Below, piece by piece: positions 45,920 to 54,427 of a stretch of DNA of 64,000 nucleotides (within the stretch, counting starts at the first letter, position 1; each line of letters opens with the position of its first letter). This DNA is from CAXBGS01 sp963975425 (GTDB lineage Bacteria; Planctomycetota; Planctomycetia; Pirellulales; Pirellulaceae): the NCBI GenBank assembly GCA_963975425.1, contig CAXBGS010000001.1, positions 1,240,001 to 1,304,000 on the forward strand. The letters run 5' to 3'. The notes under the pieces are model-generated. The model was not told the origin of the DNA. It ran no database searches and was given only the letters and a program-made list of their open reading frames with translations. Both the position numbers and the translations under genes were made by a program.

Positions 45920-47041
45920 TTATTCGTCTAAATCGCCGGTCAACGTTTTGGCTTGTTCCAGTGCCCCGGGTGCCAGGTCACGCAGGATGTCAACAAAATC
46001 TTGATTGATCATCCGCTTGGCCCGCCTCAGTAACAGCGGTACAGGGCTAGATGGTTCGTAGCGTTCAAAGTACTGGGTTGCAGCCTCGATAACTTGCTCG
46101 GCTTCGTCGCGCGAGTCGACGCGAATGCGGCTAAGGCTGGTGATCGATTGGTCAATGCTGTGCGGACCCCAGTTGGAATCGTGTCCGTCGTCATGACGCA
46201 ATTTGTTGGCGGCCGAAACATCCGCAACGACCGCATCGGATGCCGAGAGCCTGAGCCGCAATTGTTGTTTCAGCAAATCCGTGCACGCATTGATCTTGCC
46301 GATCAAGGCCGTCGCGTCCCAAACGCCTTTGCCGCAGGTTTGTTCCAGGAAATCGATGGTCGCGACCAACGCGTTTTCAGCCCGTAAACAGGTTTCGTAT
46401 CGGTGCCGCAGTTCGCCCAGTGGCAGGGCCAAGAACGCCGCTTCGATTTCCATGGGCGTGGCGCGATCGCTGGCGGTGCTGGGTTGGCCCGATGTGTTTC
46501 CGTTGGCCCAGCGCACGTCACTTAGGGTGACCAACATGTGCGGCGGTGCTTCGACCAGCGGGATCTTGTTGATCAGACTCAGCAATCGCTCGCTGTCACA
46601 GAGTCGACCGAGTGTATTGATGCGGACGAATGGGTCGCGACCGTCGGTTTCGTCTAATTGTGGGTGGATGTCGTTCCAGAACCCGCAGATCCAATGCTGC
46701 AGCAGTTCAAAGCCTTCCGCCAATCCGTCAATGCCGTCGGTGTGCGCGAGTCCTTCGATGATCATGACTGCAACTCGCAGGTCGCGAGTCTCACCGGCCA
46801 ATTCGTCTGCAATTTGCAGCGCGCCGCGCCAATCAGGCGGATGAGCGGCAATGATCGTATTGCCGTATTGCTGTTCGCGTGTGCCTTCAGCCAGCCGTGA
46901 CATTTCCATGAATCGGGCGTCGTATTCCAGATTCGAACCGACCGGTGAATCTGGAGTAACAGGCTGTCTTAATTGCTGAGGGTCAGCGGCCAACATTAGC
47001 TGATCAGATGCGTAAGTTTCATAACGCGCCCTCAGCGACAT
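45920..47041 (-). CDS. tssA: T6SS cap/priming protein TssA
   Basis: 373 residues with the ImpA/TssA N-terminal domain: SPVGSNLEYDARFMEMSRLAEGTREQQYG, PPDWRGALQIADELAGETRDLRVAVMIIEGLAH, GLAEGFELLQHWICGFWNDIHPQLDE. The C-terminal half is family-variable: ISRIRVDSRDEAEQVIEAATQYFERYEPSSPVPLLLRRAKRMI. TssA coordinates baseplate and sheath polymerisation. It lies between tssM-like and tssB genes. A gap of 85 bp from the tssM stop holds no gene that I can support. Confidence 0.93.
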   Translation of the reverse strand: MSLRARYETYASDQLMLAADPQQLRQPVTPDSPVGSNLEYDARFMEMSRLAEGTREQQYGNTIIAAHPPDWRGALQIADELAGETRDLRVAVMIIEGLAHTDGIDGLAEGFELLQHWICGFWNDIHPQLDETDGRDPFVRINTLGRLCDSERLLSLINKIPLVEAPPHMLVTLSDVRWANGNTSGQPSTASDRATPMEIEAAFLALPLGELRHRYETCLRAENALVATIDFLEQTCGKGVWDATALIGKINACTDLLKQQLRLRLSASDAVVADVSAANKLRHDDGHDSNWGPHSIDQSITSLSRIRVDSRDEAEQVIEAATQYFERYEPSSPVPLLLRRAKRMINQDFVDILRDLAPGALEQAKTLTGDLDE

Positions 47042-47126
47042 GCTGTCAGGCTTTAACGGTTAGATCGACCCTTGTGCCGTGGCGTCTGAGTCACTTTGAC
47101 CGAAAAACTCAATTTTTTCTGTTCAG

Positions 47127-48956
47127 CTATCTCGACATTGAAATCCATAGTTGAAGCGCGAAAGCGATTGCCAAGACTAAAGTCAACATACGGAGCAGAT
47201 TGACAGTCCACTGGTGCTTTGCGCCACGTTGTCGTTCTTTGCTCGTCCACGCCAGATGATTCTGCTGGTCCACCATGCGGTCCAGTACCGCTCGGATGAA
47301 TCCAGCGGTCAACATCGACGATTTCTGAGATGATGCCGCGTGTGAGGATTTACCTGCCGGTGCAATATACAAACCGCTGACGATGGGCGCATCGCTAGCG
47401 GATTCATGACTTGTTTCGGCCGATGCACAACTTTCCACCATCAACGCACGCAGCGCGTCGGACCATCGGCGACATTGGATTAGAACGCGAACCAGTCGAT
47501 GGTTCTGTGGCTGTGCCAGAGAGCGTGGCGTGTGAAAAATTTGATGAATCCGATGCTGTATTTGTCTGACCGAATCGCCCGCCAATTGGTTCATTGCGGC
47601 AACCGTCGGGAGCTCGGCCGATTCGAATTCTTTTCCTAAGGCGATATCCTGGTCTTGGCCAATGATGCGTAGACGACGTCCCAGTTCGGCGAAGTCATCA
47701 GCGTGTTCTTTTTCGGCCACCAACATCGTGACGGGACTGCTAACACCCAGTTCGACTCGCAATTGATCCAAGTCACTGCGAATGGCTCGACCCACCGTAC
47801 GCGCCGATTGATTGCTTGCCGCCACCACGGCCGCATCAACCACGACGAGCGCGCCGTTGATCGCACTATGCGGAAATCGCGAGGCGCGCAGTCGCGTACA
47901 GAATTGTGAAAGCAGAGCTTGAGATTCCGTCGCTTGAATTGAAGTGATCGATGGGGTTTCGACCACCTCCTCGCTAATCAGGGGCGTGGCATCGATCGCC
48001 TGTGGATCGGCAACCAATGCGTCCCGAACCAATGCGTTGGCTCGATCCAAGCTCGTCAGAGCGCTGGTGATCGTCTCCGCACGTGCCGCGACGTCAGTAC
48101 CCGTTCCGGAAGACTTCACCACCGGGTCGGCCGTCAAGGTCGGCGCGGATGCAGACGAATTCGTATCGGACAACTCGGGCGACAATGTCGATTCATCAGA
48201 TGATTCGGGATCATCGTCCGACTGCGTATCGGCTGCATTTGCATGGGAGGAAGCATCCTGATTGGCTTGCTGGTCGATATCGGATTCCGTATTGGCGTCG
48301 TCGCTTGCAGCGTTTTTTTCGGCATCCTTTGTATCGGCATCGGTGGCGATGCTCGCTTCGCGGCGTGGCGTGGCCGTTTGCGTTGTCGTGGATGAACCCG
48401 CGGTGGCAAACGTTTCGGATGCATCAAAGTTTTGCATCAAGCTTCCGTAGACGCCAATGTCTCGGCAGAAAATCATGATGCGTTCATCACTCAAATGCCA
48501 ATCGATCGCGGGCAGACCTGCGGACGATTGATGGATCGTCCCGTGACCGTCAGCACCGACCAGTAAGTCTTGTTCGTGTCGGTTCGTACACCCGAACACG
48601 ACAAAGCATGGCAGATCGGCCAAGGCGACACCGTGTTTGGAAAGCAACTTCATGCCCGCTTTCCAGCCTTCGCGAATGCGACGGTCGCCCACGGGGACAT
48701 CACTCATCCAAACGCGAACCGAAAAATACGTCGTCGCAACCGACAGAACCCAGAGGCCGACAAGACCGACAATGCGTGGGGTCGTCATATAGTCGCCCCA
48801 AGCGATTCGCGTTGCGTCGAGTGAATAGATCAGCCACGCGATGCCGGCAAGCGCCAATAAGATAACGCCGACGACCAGCGAAACCAGCGCAGCAAGCGAT
48901 AGATCAAAATACGACTTGATCTTTTGCATGGCGGTCGGCTTTGCTTCATCGGACAT
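47127..48956 (-). CDS. tssM: short TssM/IcmF-like inner-membrane protein
   Basis: 609 residues, about half the usual TssM. Two N-terminal membrane helices (about 20-44, 60-82) precede a cytoplasmic GTPase-like domain. The Walker A position reads FVVFGCTNRHEQD rather than GPPGSGKT. Downstream family landmarks are kept: SERIMIFCRDIGVYG-type and ALVVVDAAVVAASNQSARTVGRAIRSDLDQLRVELGVSSPVTMLV, as in IcmF. Between them is a long Ser/Asp-rich linker. A final helix (TLVLAIAFALQLWI) ends the protein, so the large periplasmic region is missing. Likely forms a membrane anchor with TssL. Whether it is functional without a periplasmic part is an open question. Confidence 0.8.
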   Translation of the reverse strand: MSDEAKPTAMQKIKSYFDLSLAALVSLVVGVILLALAGIAWLIYSLDATRIAWGDYMTTPRIVGLVGLWVLSVATTYFSVRVWMSDVPVGDRRIREGWKAGMKLLSKHGVALADLPCFVVFGCTNRHEQDLLVGADGHGTIHQSSAGLPAIDWHLSDERIMIFCRDIGVYGSLMQNFDASETFATAGSSTTTQTATPRREASIATDADTKDAEKNAASDDANTESDIDQQANQDASSHANAADTQSDDDPESSDESTLSPELSDTNSSASAPTLTADPVVKSSGTGTDVAARAETITSALTSLDRANALVRDALVADPQAIDATPLISEEVVETPSITSIQATESQALLSQFCTRLRASRFPHSAINGALVVVDAAVVAASNQSARTVGRAIRSDLDQLRVELGVSSPVTMLVAEKEHADDFAELGRRLRIIGQDQDIALGKEFESAELPTVAAMNQLAGDSVRQIQHRIHQIFHTPRSLAQPQNHRLVRVLIQCRRWSDALRALMVESCASAETSHESASDAPIVSGLYIAPAGKSSHAASSQKSSMLTAGFIRAVLDRMVDQQNHLAWTSKERQRGAKHQWTVNLLRMLTLVLAIAFALQLWISMSR

Positions 48957-48985
48957 GGTGGATGGTTCTCGTCAAGCTTGAGAGC

Positions 48986-49630
48986 TTAAGTGTGTAATAA
49001 CAAGCTGAACGCGGCGATATTGGCGACCAGCATGGTTCCGGCCGCGACGGACCACCAAACGATTTTGTGGCGGCTAGACTGTGGCGCCGCACCGACCAGT
49101 TGACGGTGGAAGGGTTCCGCGTGCTCGCTGCGGGGGTCTTCGCCCAGTCGCTGCTGCGTCTGCATCAACCACATGTCCAGCGTTGGCGGAATCCCCAGTT
49201 CACGCGTCACCGATTCGCCGAGTTCGGTGATCGCATAAATGCCTCGAAACCCGAGCAAGACGCAGTCATGAAAGACGCGTAAGACTCCGCTGGATGGATC
49301 GCGAGCGGCTTTGCGTGCGAGCACAAAAAATTGATCGCTGCAGCGGCGGGTTCCAAACAAGTGGACTTCGAAAACATGATCGTTCCACCATGTTCGGCCG
49401 GGCCAAGGTGTTTCAAGCATCAATTCATCGGATAATGCGGCCAATGCATAGACGGCCGGTTTCCACCGTTGGTCGCCTTGATGTTTCTCTCGCCACTGCT
49501 GCAGATGACTTAGCAAATCCTTGTGAACGAGCGATGCATCGGTGGCATCGTCTCGCTCGATGTGTTCCACCCACGCCAGCAATCGTTCAAAATAGTCGTC
49601 GACAAATCGGTCCAGTGCATCGTTGGTCAT
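48986..49630 (-). CDS. tssL: T6SS membrane protein TssL (DotU-like)
   Basis: 214 residues. The cytoplasmic DotU domain shows YALAALSDELMLETPWPGRTWWNDHVFEVHLFGTRRCSDQFF and a tail-anchor helix (about 190-212: VWWSVAAGTMLVANIAAFSLLL). No peptidoglycan-binding OmpA domain. It contacts the baseplate together with TssM. The start overlaps the tssK stop by 4 bp (49627-49630) and the stop is 29 bp before the tssM start. Confidence 0.92.
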   Translation of the reverse strand: MTNDALDRFVDDYFERLLAWVEHIERDDATDASLVHKDLLSHLQQWREKHQGDQRWKPAVYALAALSDELMLETPWPGRTWWNDHVFEVHLFGTRRCSDQFFVLARKAARDPSSGVLRVFHDCVLLGFRGIYAITELGESVTRELGIPPTLDMWLMQTQQRLGEDPRSEHAEPFHRQLVGAAPQSSRHKIVWWSVAAGTMLVANIAAFSLLLHT

Positions 49631-51093
49631 GCGGCACCTGATCCATTGATCGCAAAGATCGCGAACTGCAACGACGCGCGACGGTCATTCATTCGCACGT
49701 GAAGCGTTTGGTTGCCCGGCAATTCGCGTGGATTGTCGATCAACTGTTCACGCAAACGAATCGCGATGGTCCCCGTGTCCAAGACATCCGTCCATGCCGC
49801 ACCGTGACCGCTCAATTCAAAAAAGCTCCAATCGGCCTGGGATGGCAAGATGCGGGGTACGTCGCGCATCGGTGTCAGGTCCAATCCCGGTGCCCGCTTG
49901 GTGTAAAGCATTTCGACTTGGCGGGCGCTGCCGATTTTCCAGTCTAAGAATCCCGGCGACAGGATTGTGTCGAGCCCCTTGGACGTCAGTTTTCCGCGCC
50001 GCACGCCTAAGACAAATTTCCAATCGCGAGTCAACCACTGCGGGTCCAGACCGACATGCATCCCCAAGCCCGTGCCGGTGAAGTAACGCTGTTGGTATGC
50101 GTTTTGACCGACGGATGCGAGGCGAGACTCGATGCGCGCTTTTAAACCATGAAACAAGGGTCCGATCGAATCGTGGTCGTAAGCGTCGATCACCTGAGCG
50201 GATTTAGATTCGCTGAATAGATCCAACGCTCCCGCGATTCGGCTCAGTTCGACGTAAGCGTTCCACGGGTGAACGCCGCCGGATTGATTCAACACGCCCA
50301 ACACCGCAGCGGCTTGGTTGAGAGTCTGCAGCATCAGGATCCGTTGCAGGTCGCCAGGCTGTTCGGCATCCATCCGGACACTGTGTTCATTGACCAACTT
50401 GGCCAATAACTCACTTTTCAGCATCACCATGTCGTGGATCGGCCGTAACGTTTTTTGCCTCAGCAATGACCATGCGGCGCAATCCAGCAGTGGTGGAACG
50501 TATCGATCGTCCAGTTCCGCGATCGCTCCGCCCACCGTTCCACGGCTGACTTTGGCGATTCGCAGCACGTCGTAACCCGTCAAATCGTCGGTCGACAAAC
50601 GCAGCGACGCGTTGACGCGGCGAAAAACAACCGGTTCGACGCTCGCACCGTCTGCCTCGTCGGGGACATGTAACTGAAGCTGGTGGAAACGCGAGCCTTC
50701 GCGCCGGTCACCTTCGGCAACATTGGGCGATCCGAGTTGTAACCGTGGTACCGCCAAGAAAACGTCAACAGAATTGCCCGCGTCGATCGCGATGGACCCT
50801 TCGGCCGTTCCCGTGCCGGCAAAACTGGGGCGTAAGTCAACGCGCTCGGTTGATTCACCCGCGGTCAGCTCGACCAGAGTCCCCTCGGGCATCTTGGCGC
50901 GAATGGAATCGATTTGAAAGAACCCGGATGCCAGGGCATCCGAGTTAACGGTCATGCTCGCCAGTCCATAACTATATGGATTCTGCCAACGCTGCGACGC
51001 AGTATTGCTCTCATGCCAATGTCGATCCCAGGCTTGCAGGTGATGTGGACGGAGAAACAGTCCTTCATGCCAATGGACCGCAAGGTTTTGCAT
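49627..51093 (-). CDS. tssK: T6SS baseplate subunit TssK
   Basis: 488 residues from the ATG at 51093, giving the invariant start VHWHEGLFLRPHHLQ; the open frame extends to 51126. Other typical parts: YGLASMTVNSDAL, RLQLGSPNVAEGDRREGSRFHQL and LVVLKSELLAKLVNE-type helices. TssK links the baseplate wedge to the membrane complex. It is the first gene of the minus-strand T6SS transcript. Confidence 0.95.
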   Translation of the reverse strand: MQNLAVHWHEGLFLRPHHLQAWDRHWHESNTASQRWQNPYSYGLASMTVNSDALASGFFQIDSIRAKMPEGTLVELTAGESTERVDLRPSFAGTGTAEGSIAIDAGNSVDVFLAVPRLQLGSPNVAEGDRREGSRFHQLQLHVPDEADGASVEPVVFRRVNASLRLSTDDLTGYDVLRIAKVSRGTVGGAIAELDDRYVPPLLDCAAWSLLRQKTLRPIHDMVMLKSELLAKLVNEHSVRMDAEQPGDLQRILMLQTLNQAAAVLGVLNQSGGVHPWNAYVELSRIAGALDLFSESKSAQVIDAYDHDSIGPLFHGLKARIESRLASVGQNAYQQRYFTGTGLGMHVGLDPQWLTRDWKFVLGVRRGKLTSKGLDTILSPGFLDWKIGSARQVEMLYTKRAPGLDLTPMRDVPRILPSQADWSFFELSGHGAAWTDVLDTGTIAIRLREQLIDNPRELPGNQTLHVRMNDRRASLQFAIFAINGSGAA

Positions 51094-51224
51094 CGGATTC
51101 CTTTCCGAATGAAATTGGGACAGCAACGCGTCGATGGTTTCGACGTACGTGGCTCGTTGCGCGGAGATTAGCTAATTCGGGCGAACACTTCCAGACGATA
51201 AAACCGTTAGTCTTTGTAAATCGT

Positions 51225-51265
51225 CGGTTTCACGAAAACCGGTTTCACGCGACCGGTTCTGGTCG
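51225..51265. repeat. 15-bp tandem repeat upstream of the T6SS operon
   Basis: CGGTTTCACG occurs at 51225 and 51240, then CGGTTCTGG at 51254. Spacing is 15 and 14 bp, matching the period of the other short tandem repeats in this window. Confidence 0.7.
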
Positions 51266-51295
51266 TTTGAAATTCATTCATACAAGCATCCATGT

Positions 51296-51313
51296 CAACG
51301 TGCGTGCACGTTG
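51296..51313. promoter_or_regulatory. 18-bp palindrome, possible operator
   Basis: CAACGTGC - GT - GCACGTTG: perfect 8-bp arms around two bases. It lies ~95 bp upstream of the GTG start of the outer-membrane-like gene and ~203 bp upstream of the tssK start. No regulator is identified. Confidence 0.5.
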
Positions 51314-51407
51314 CGGACACATTGCTGTGACCGCGCAACCGCCAACTTAGACGTACTGCTCTGATTCTTACTCGCCTGATGAACAACCAAGGGGTTCCGT
51401 TACCGGT

Positions 51408-52652
51408 GTGATTAATCGTGTATTTATCACGCTGATTTTCATTCAATCCGCATGGATCGGAGTCGCGCTGGCGCAATCGCCGGTCGGACTCGACGACGCG
51501 GTGGGGCTGCCCCTGCGCGCCGAAACGGATTTTTTGACCTTCGACGACGGCATGATCGATAGCCAGGCGGCACCCGAGTTGTTTACATCCGCCGCGCCAA
51601 TCCTTAGTTGTGACGCGGTGCCCGATTTGTGCGACGCGGTGCCGGGATCGTGCAACTCGTGTGAAACAGGATGTTCGGGGTGCGTTTCATGCGAGGCAGG
51701 CTGCAGTGATCCGCTCGCCAGTCGCTGGACGCCGTTAAGTTCGTTGCACTCTCGCGTGAACACGAGTTTCAGCAAGCTGGATCTGTCATGGCTGGACATC
51801 GGAGCGAATTTCCGGGATCAACGCACCCGAGATCGCGGCATCGGGTACGAACGCGTCATGTACGCACCGAATGTCTTGGACACCGCGATCCAAGTCCCAC
51901 ATGTTGGCTTTCGATACCAGTTGAATTACGGGCTGAACGTGCCCGACCGGGCCGAATACTTCTGGGGCGCGGGAACGACAAACAACGCCGAAACAGGGGT
52001 CGATGCGCAAGACCTGAGCGTAAGATTGGCCATCGGAAACGAAAAAGCGATGGCGCTAACCCAGTACACGCTTCGATCGCTGGATCCCGAAGCGATGCCC
52101 AACACGACGGGGATGTCGGACATGATTGTCGGGGCACAAGCCATGCTCGTCGACGGAAAAAGTACCAAGCTGGCAACGATCCTGCGGACCTACATCGCGA
52201 CGGGCTCGTCGTCAAAAGGTTTGGGGACCGGACATACGTCGTTGGAATACGGTCTGATTGCGCGCCAATGTGTTTCGCCCGAGACATTTTTGTTTGGCGA
52301 ATTGAAATATTGGATGCCGATTGGCGGGACCAGCGATATCAGCGGCGATGTGCTGTCGACCGGTTTGGGCATCAGTACGATTGCATCAGAGAGTGATGTC
52401 TTTGCGTTTCTGCCGACGCTGGAAATTCGCACATTGTCGTTCCTGTTCGGCGGTCAGACGCCTGCCGGGTCGACAACCTCGCAACGAATTGACGGAATCA
52501 CGGCCGTGGAACTTTATCCCGGTGGCCGTTTCGTCTTTGACCGTCACAGCGATCTTGGACTCGTCGAGTTCGGATTTTCAGCCGGGATTACCGTCGCCGA
52601 CGACGAGTGGTTTGACACGCGTTGGATCTTTGATCTGCGGTTCTCGCGATGA
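51408..52652 (+). CDS. exported outer-membrane beta-barrel-like protein with Cys-rich linker
   Basis: 414 residues from a GTG at 51408 (no in-frame ATG upstream). A signal peptide (NRVFITLIFIQSAWIGVALA) is followed by a Cys-rich segment around residues 67-100 with nine Cys in about 32 residues (SCDAVPDLCDAVPGSCNS, CSGCVSCEAGCS). The rest is rich in aromatic/Gly beta strands, typical of an outer-membrane barrel, ending in WIFDLRFSR, a barrel-like terminal Arg/Phe strand. No family recognised. It is divergent from the T6SS operon and its 3' end overlaps the convergent LRAT-like gene by 75 bp. Confidence 0.78.
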   Translation: MINRVFITLIFIQSAWIGVALAQSPVGLDDAVGLPLRAETDFLTFDDGMIDSQAAPELFTSAAPILSCDAVPDLCDAVPGSCNSCETGCSGCVSCEAGCSDPLASRWTPLSSLHSRVNTSFSKLDLSWLDIGANFRDQRTRDRGIGYERVMYAPNVLDTAIQVPHVGFRYQLNYGLNVPDRAEYFWGAGTTNNAETGVDAQDLSVRLAIGNEKAMALTQYTLRSLDPEAMPNTTGMSDMIVGAQAMLVDGKSTKLATILRTYIATGSSSKGLGTGHTSLEYGLIARQCVSPETFLFGELKYWMPIGGTSDISGDVLSTGLGISTIASESDVFAFLPTLEIRTLSFLFGGQTPAGSTTSQRIDGITAVELYPGGRFVFDRHSDLGLVEFGFSAGITVADDEWFDTRWIFDLRFSR

Positions 52653-53402
52653 CAAACAATCGGCATCCGGCGTCGCTTGATCGCCATTGATGATTTCCCG
52701 CGGTCCCCGCGCGATCTGATAAACCGCTCGCGATGCTTCGCCGGCTAACTCACCGGCGGCCCACGCGGTTCCGGCCACGATGACCCCGACGGGGCCGCCC
52801 AAAGCGCCGACGCCCAGCGAGGTGATGCCGCCAACGGCGCGGCCGGCATGCTTGCGAGTCTTCGGGTCGACCAATCCGACATGATGGCCGCCAGCTTCGG
52901 TCGCCCACTGAGCCGCATCGGCGACAACCATCCACGGGCTTGCCACACGCGACAAGCGTTTGGCCGCCAAACGTGAAGCGGTACGAACGGTGACCGCCGC
53001 GATGGCTTTGACGCTGGCTGCACTGATTCGTTCGTGCGCGATTGCGACTTGTCGGCTTTCCTCTCGATCGATCACACACCAACACGCGAAGTGTTCACAA
53101 TTGTCGAAAATCAGATGATAACCTTTGCGCCCGACTTGGCTGAGCGCGCGCTCGATGATCGCGTCATCGTCCAGTTTGTTTCGGTGGCCGACCACGTGCA
53201 TGCGGTCTTGGCCGTTACGGGTGACAACTTCGATCCGCGTTTGCTGCACCACAAAGTTTTCGACCGAGCCGCCCGGACCGGCCACGGAGTCGGCGCCGTC
53301 GGTGAAATGCACGACTGTGCCATCGCCCACGTCGATCACATGGTGCTGATAGGGAACGCCTCGATGACGACGCCAAACAAAGAAGTGATCCGCTTTAGCC
53401 AT
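52578..53402 (-). CDS. LRAT/NlpC-like fold protein
   Basis: 274 residues. The N-terminal half is a lecithin:retinol acyltransferase-like (permuted NlpC/P60) domain: His20/His21 in PYQHHVIDVGDG, VVHFTDG, then the active-site Cys102 in YHLIFDNCEHFACWC, the hallmark of the family. The rest is helical with an Ala/Gly-rich C-terminal part (ITSLGVGALGGPVGVIVAGTAWAAGELAG) that could insert in a membrane. LRAT-like enzymes transfer acyl groups or cleave lipids or amides. Proximity to the T6SS and the architecture of catalytic domain plus possible membrane-active tail make it a candidate secreted effector. That is inference. Confidence 0.85.
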   Translation of the reverse strand: MAKADHFFVWRRHRGVPYQHHVIDVGDGTVVHFTDGADSVAGPGGSVENFVVQQTRIEVVTRNGQDRMHVVGHRNKLDDDAIIERALSQVGRKGYHLIFDNCEHFACWCVIDREESRQVAIAHERISAASVKAIAAVTVRTASRLAAKRLSRVASPWMVVADAAQWATEAGGHHVGLVDPKTRKHAGRAVGGITSLGVGALGGPVGVIVAGTAWAAGELAGEASRAVYQIARGPREIINGDQATPDADCLSSREPQIKDPTRVKPLVVGDGNPG

Positions 53403-53475
53403 TCATGTCTCGATTCGTTGCACGCGGGTGCGGGAGATGCGCAAACAATGCAACGCACGCCAGCCCATTATACAC

Positions 53476-54381
53476 CTAGCCTTCGCGAGGCAAATCGGGA
53501 CGCCGCGTCAGTTGTCCGAAAACGCCTGCAAGCGGGAAAAATGCAACCGCAACGACAAATCCGACACCAGAGAGGATATTCAGGACAAACAGTACTTTGG
53601 CCTGATCAAGACTAAGCGAGAATGTTTGGGCCTGGATCCAACTCAGTGCCGCAGCGCCTATCGCCACCAGCAAACAAATCGATACCAGCCGCATGTATCG
53701 GTAACGCTGTTTGCCCGCCGCACCGGAATGCGCGACCAGCATTGCCATCAACGGAAAGTACAGGCTGATCACGACCGCGGTTGGCCAATAATCCTGTAAC
53801 GCGAAAGGTGGTAAATAGTGCCGAGCCAATCCCATCAACACACCATAAGCGAGCGTGACCATCATGACGTCCAGGATGCGAAATTGGGTGGTCGCACCGG
53901 ACTCGGCCGATTCGTTCATGGGCGACCCGGTATTCCATTGCCAGTGTGGCACCTTGAAAACATGAAACAGAACACTCTGCGTCACAATCATTCCGCCCAG
54001 CTGCGTGGCATATCGCAACCAATCATGTTCGTCTCTCGATGATTCGCTTAACAGCAACGCGAACGTACAAGCGATCAACGTCAGGGTGCCGAAACGTGCC
54101 CACCGATTCCTGATGATCGATGACACCCAGCACCAGCCCAAAGCGATTCCATAGACGCCGCCGTCGCCGATCGACGAAATGCCCGAGAATTTGGGGTCGT
54201 TCAAGCCTCGAAGGTAAGCGAACAATACCGTTGCGGCGATTAGCAAAGCCAAAGCGGGGAAATTCAATCGAGGTCGCAAGACTGGGAAGCTCTCATGCGG
54301 AAGCCCGATGCACGGTGATGCCGGTCGGGCAGAAAAGGGAACGGCTTGACGATACGGGGTTATCGATCCATGTTGAACCAT
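53476..54381 (-). CDS. multi-pass membrane protein of unknown function
   Basis: 301 residues with about seven predicted hydrophobic helices, e.g. FPALALLIAATVLFAYL, WARFGTLTLIACTFALLL, TVVISLYFPLMAMLV, RLVSICLLVAIGAAAL and KVLFVLNILSGVGFVVAVAF. A soluble N-terminus of ~40 residues precedes the first helix. No recognised motif. It is divergent from the AroE-like gene with 46 bp between starts and lies 73 bp from the LRAT-like gene start. Confidence 0.7.
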   Translation of the reverse strand: MVQHGSITPYRQAVPFSARPASPCIGLPHESFPVLRPRLNFPALALLIAATVLFAYLRGLNDPKFSGISSIGDGGVYGIALGWCWVSSIIRNRWARFGTLTLIACTFALLLSESSRDEHDWLRYATQLGGMIVTQSVLFHVFKVPHWQWNTGSPMNESAESGATTQFRILDVMMVTLAYGVLMGLARHYLPPFALQDYWPTAVVISLYFPLMAMLVAHSGAAGKQRYRYMRLVSICLLVAIGAAALSWIQAQTFSLSLDQAKVLFVLNILSGVGFVVAVAFFPLAGVFGQLTRRPDLPREG

Positions 54382-54427
54382 CAGCCTGAGTTCAATTTAG
54401 TCGCTATTTCGCCTCGCAGTTTCTCAC

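Larger units (their letters stand above)
51094..51407. promoter_or_regulatory. divergent intergenic region ahead of tssK, with tandem repeat and palindrome
   Basis: This 314-bp gap separates tssK (minus) from the outer-membrane-like gene (plus) and so must hold the main T6SS promoter. At 51225-51265 CGGTTTCACGAAAAC is followed by CGGTTTCACGCGAC and CGGTTCTGGTCG, a period-15 tandem. At 51296-51313 CAACGTGCGTGCACGTTG is a palindrome with 8-bp arms and a 2-base centre. Both could be operators. No clear -35/-10 pair was identified with confidence. Confidence 0.5.

Noticed and set aside
47053..47250. 65-codon minus-strand frame after tssM
   Set aside because: It overlaps the tssM 3' end in another frame and shows no family or leader; most likely chance.
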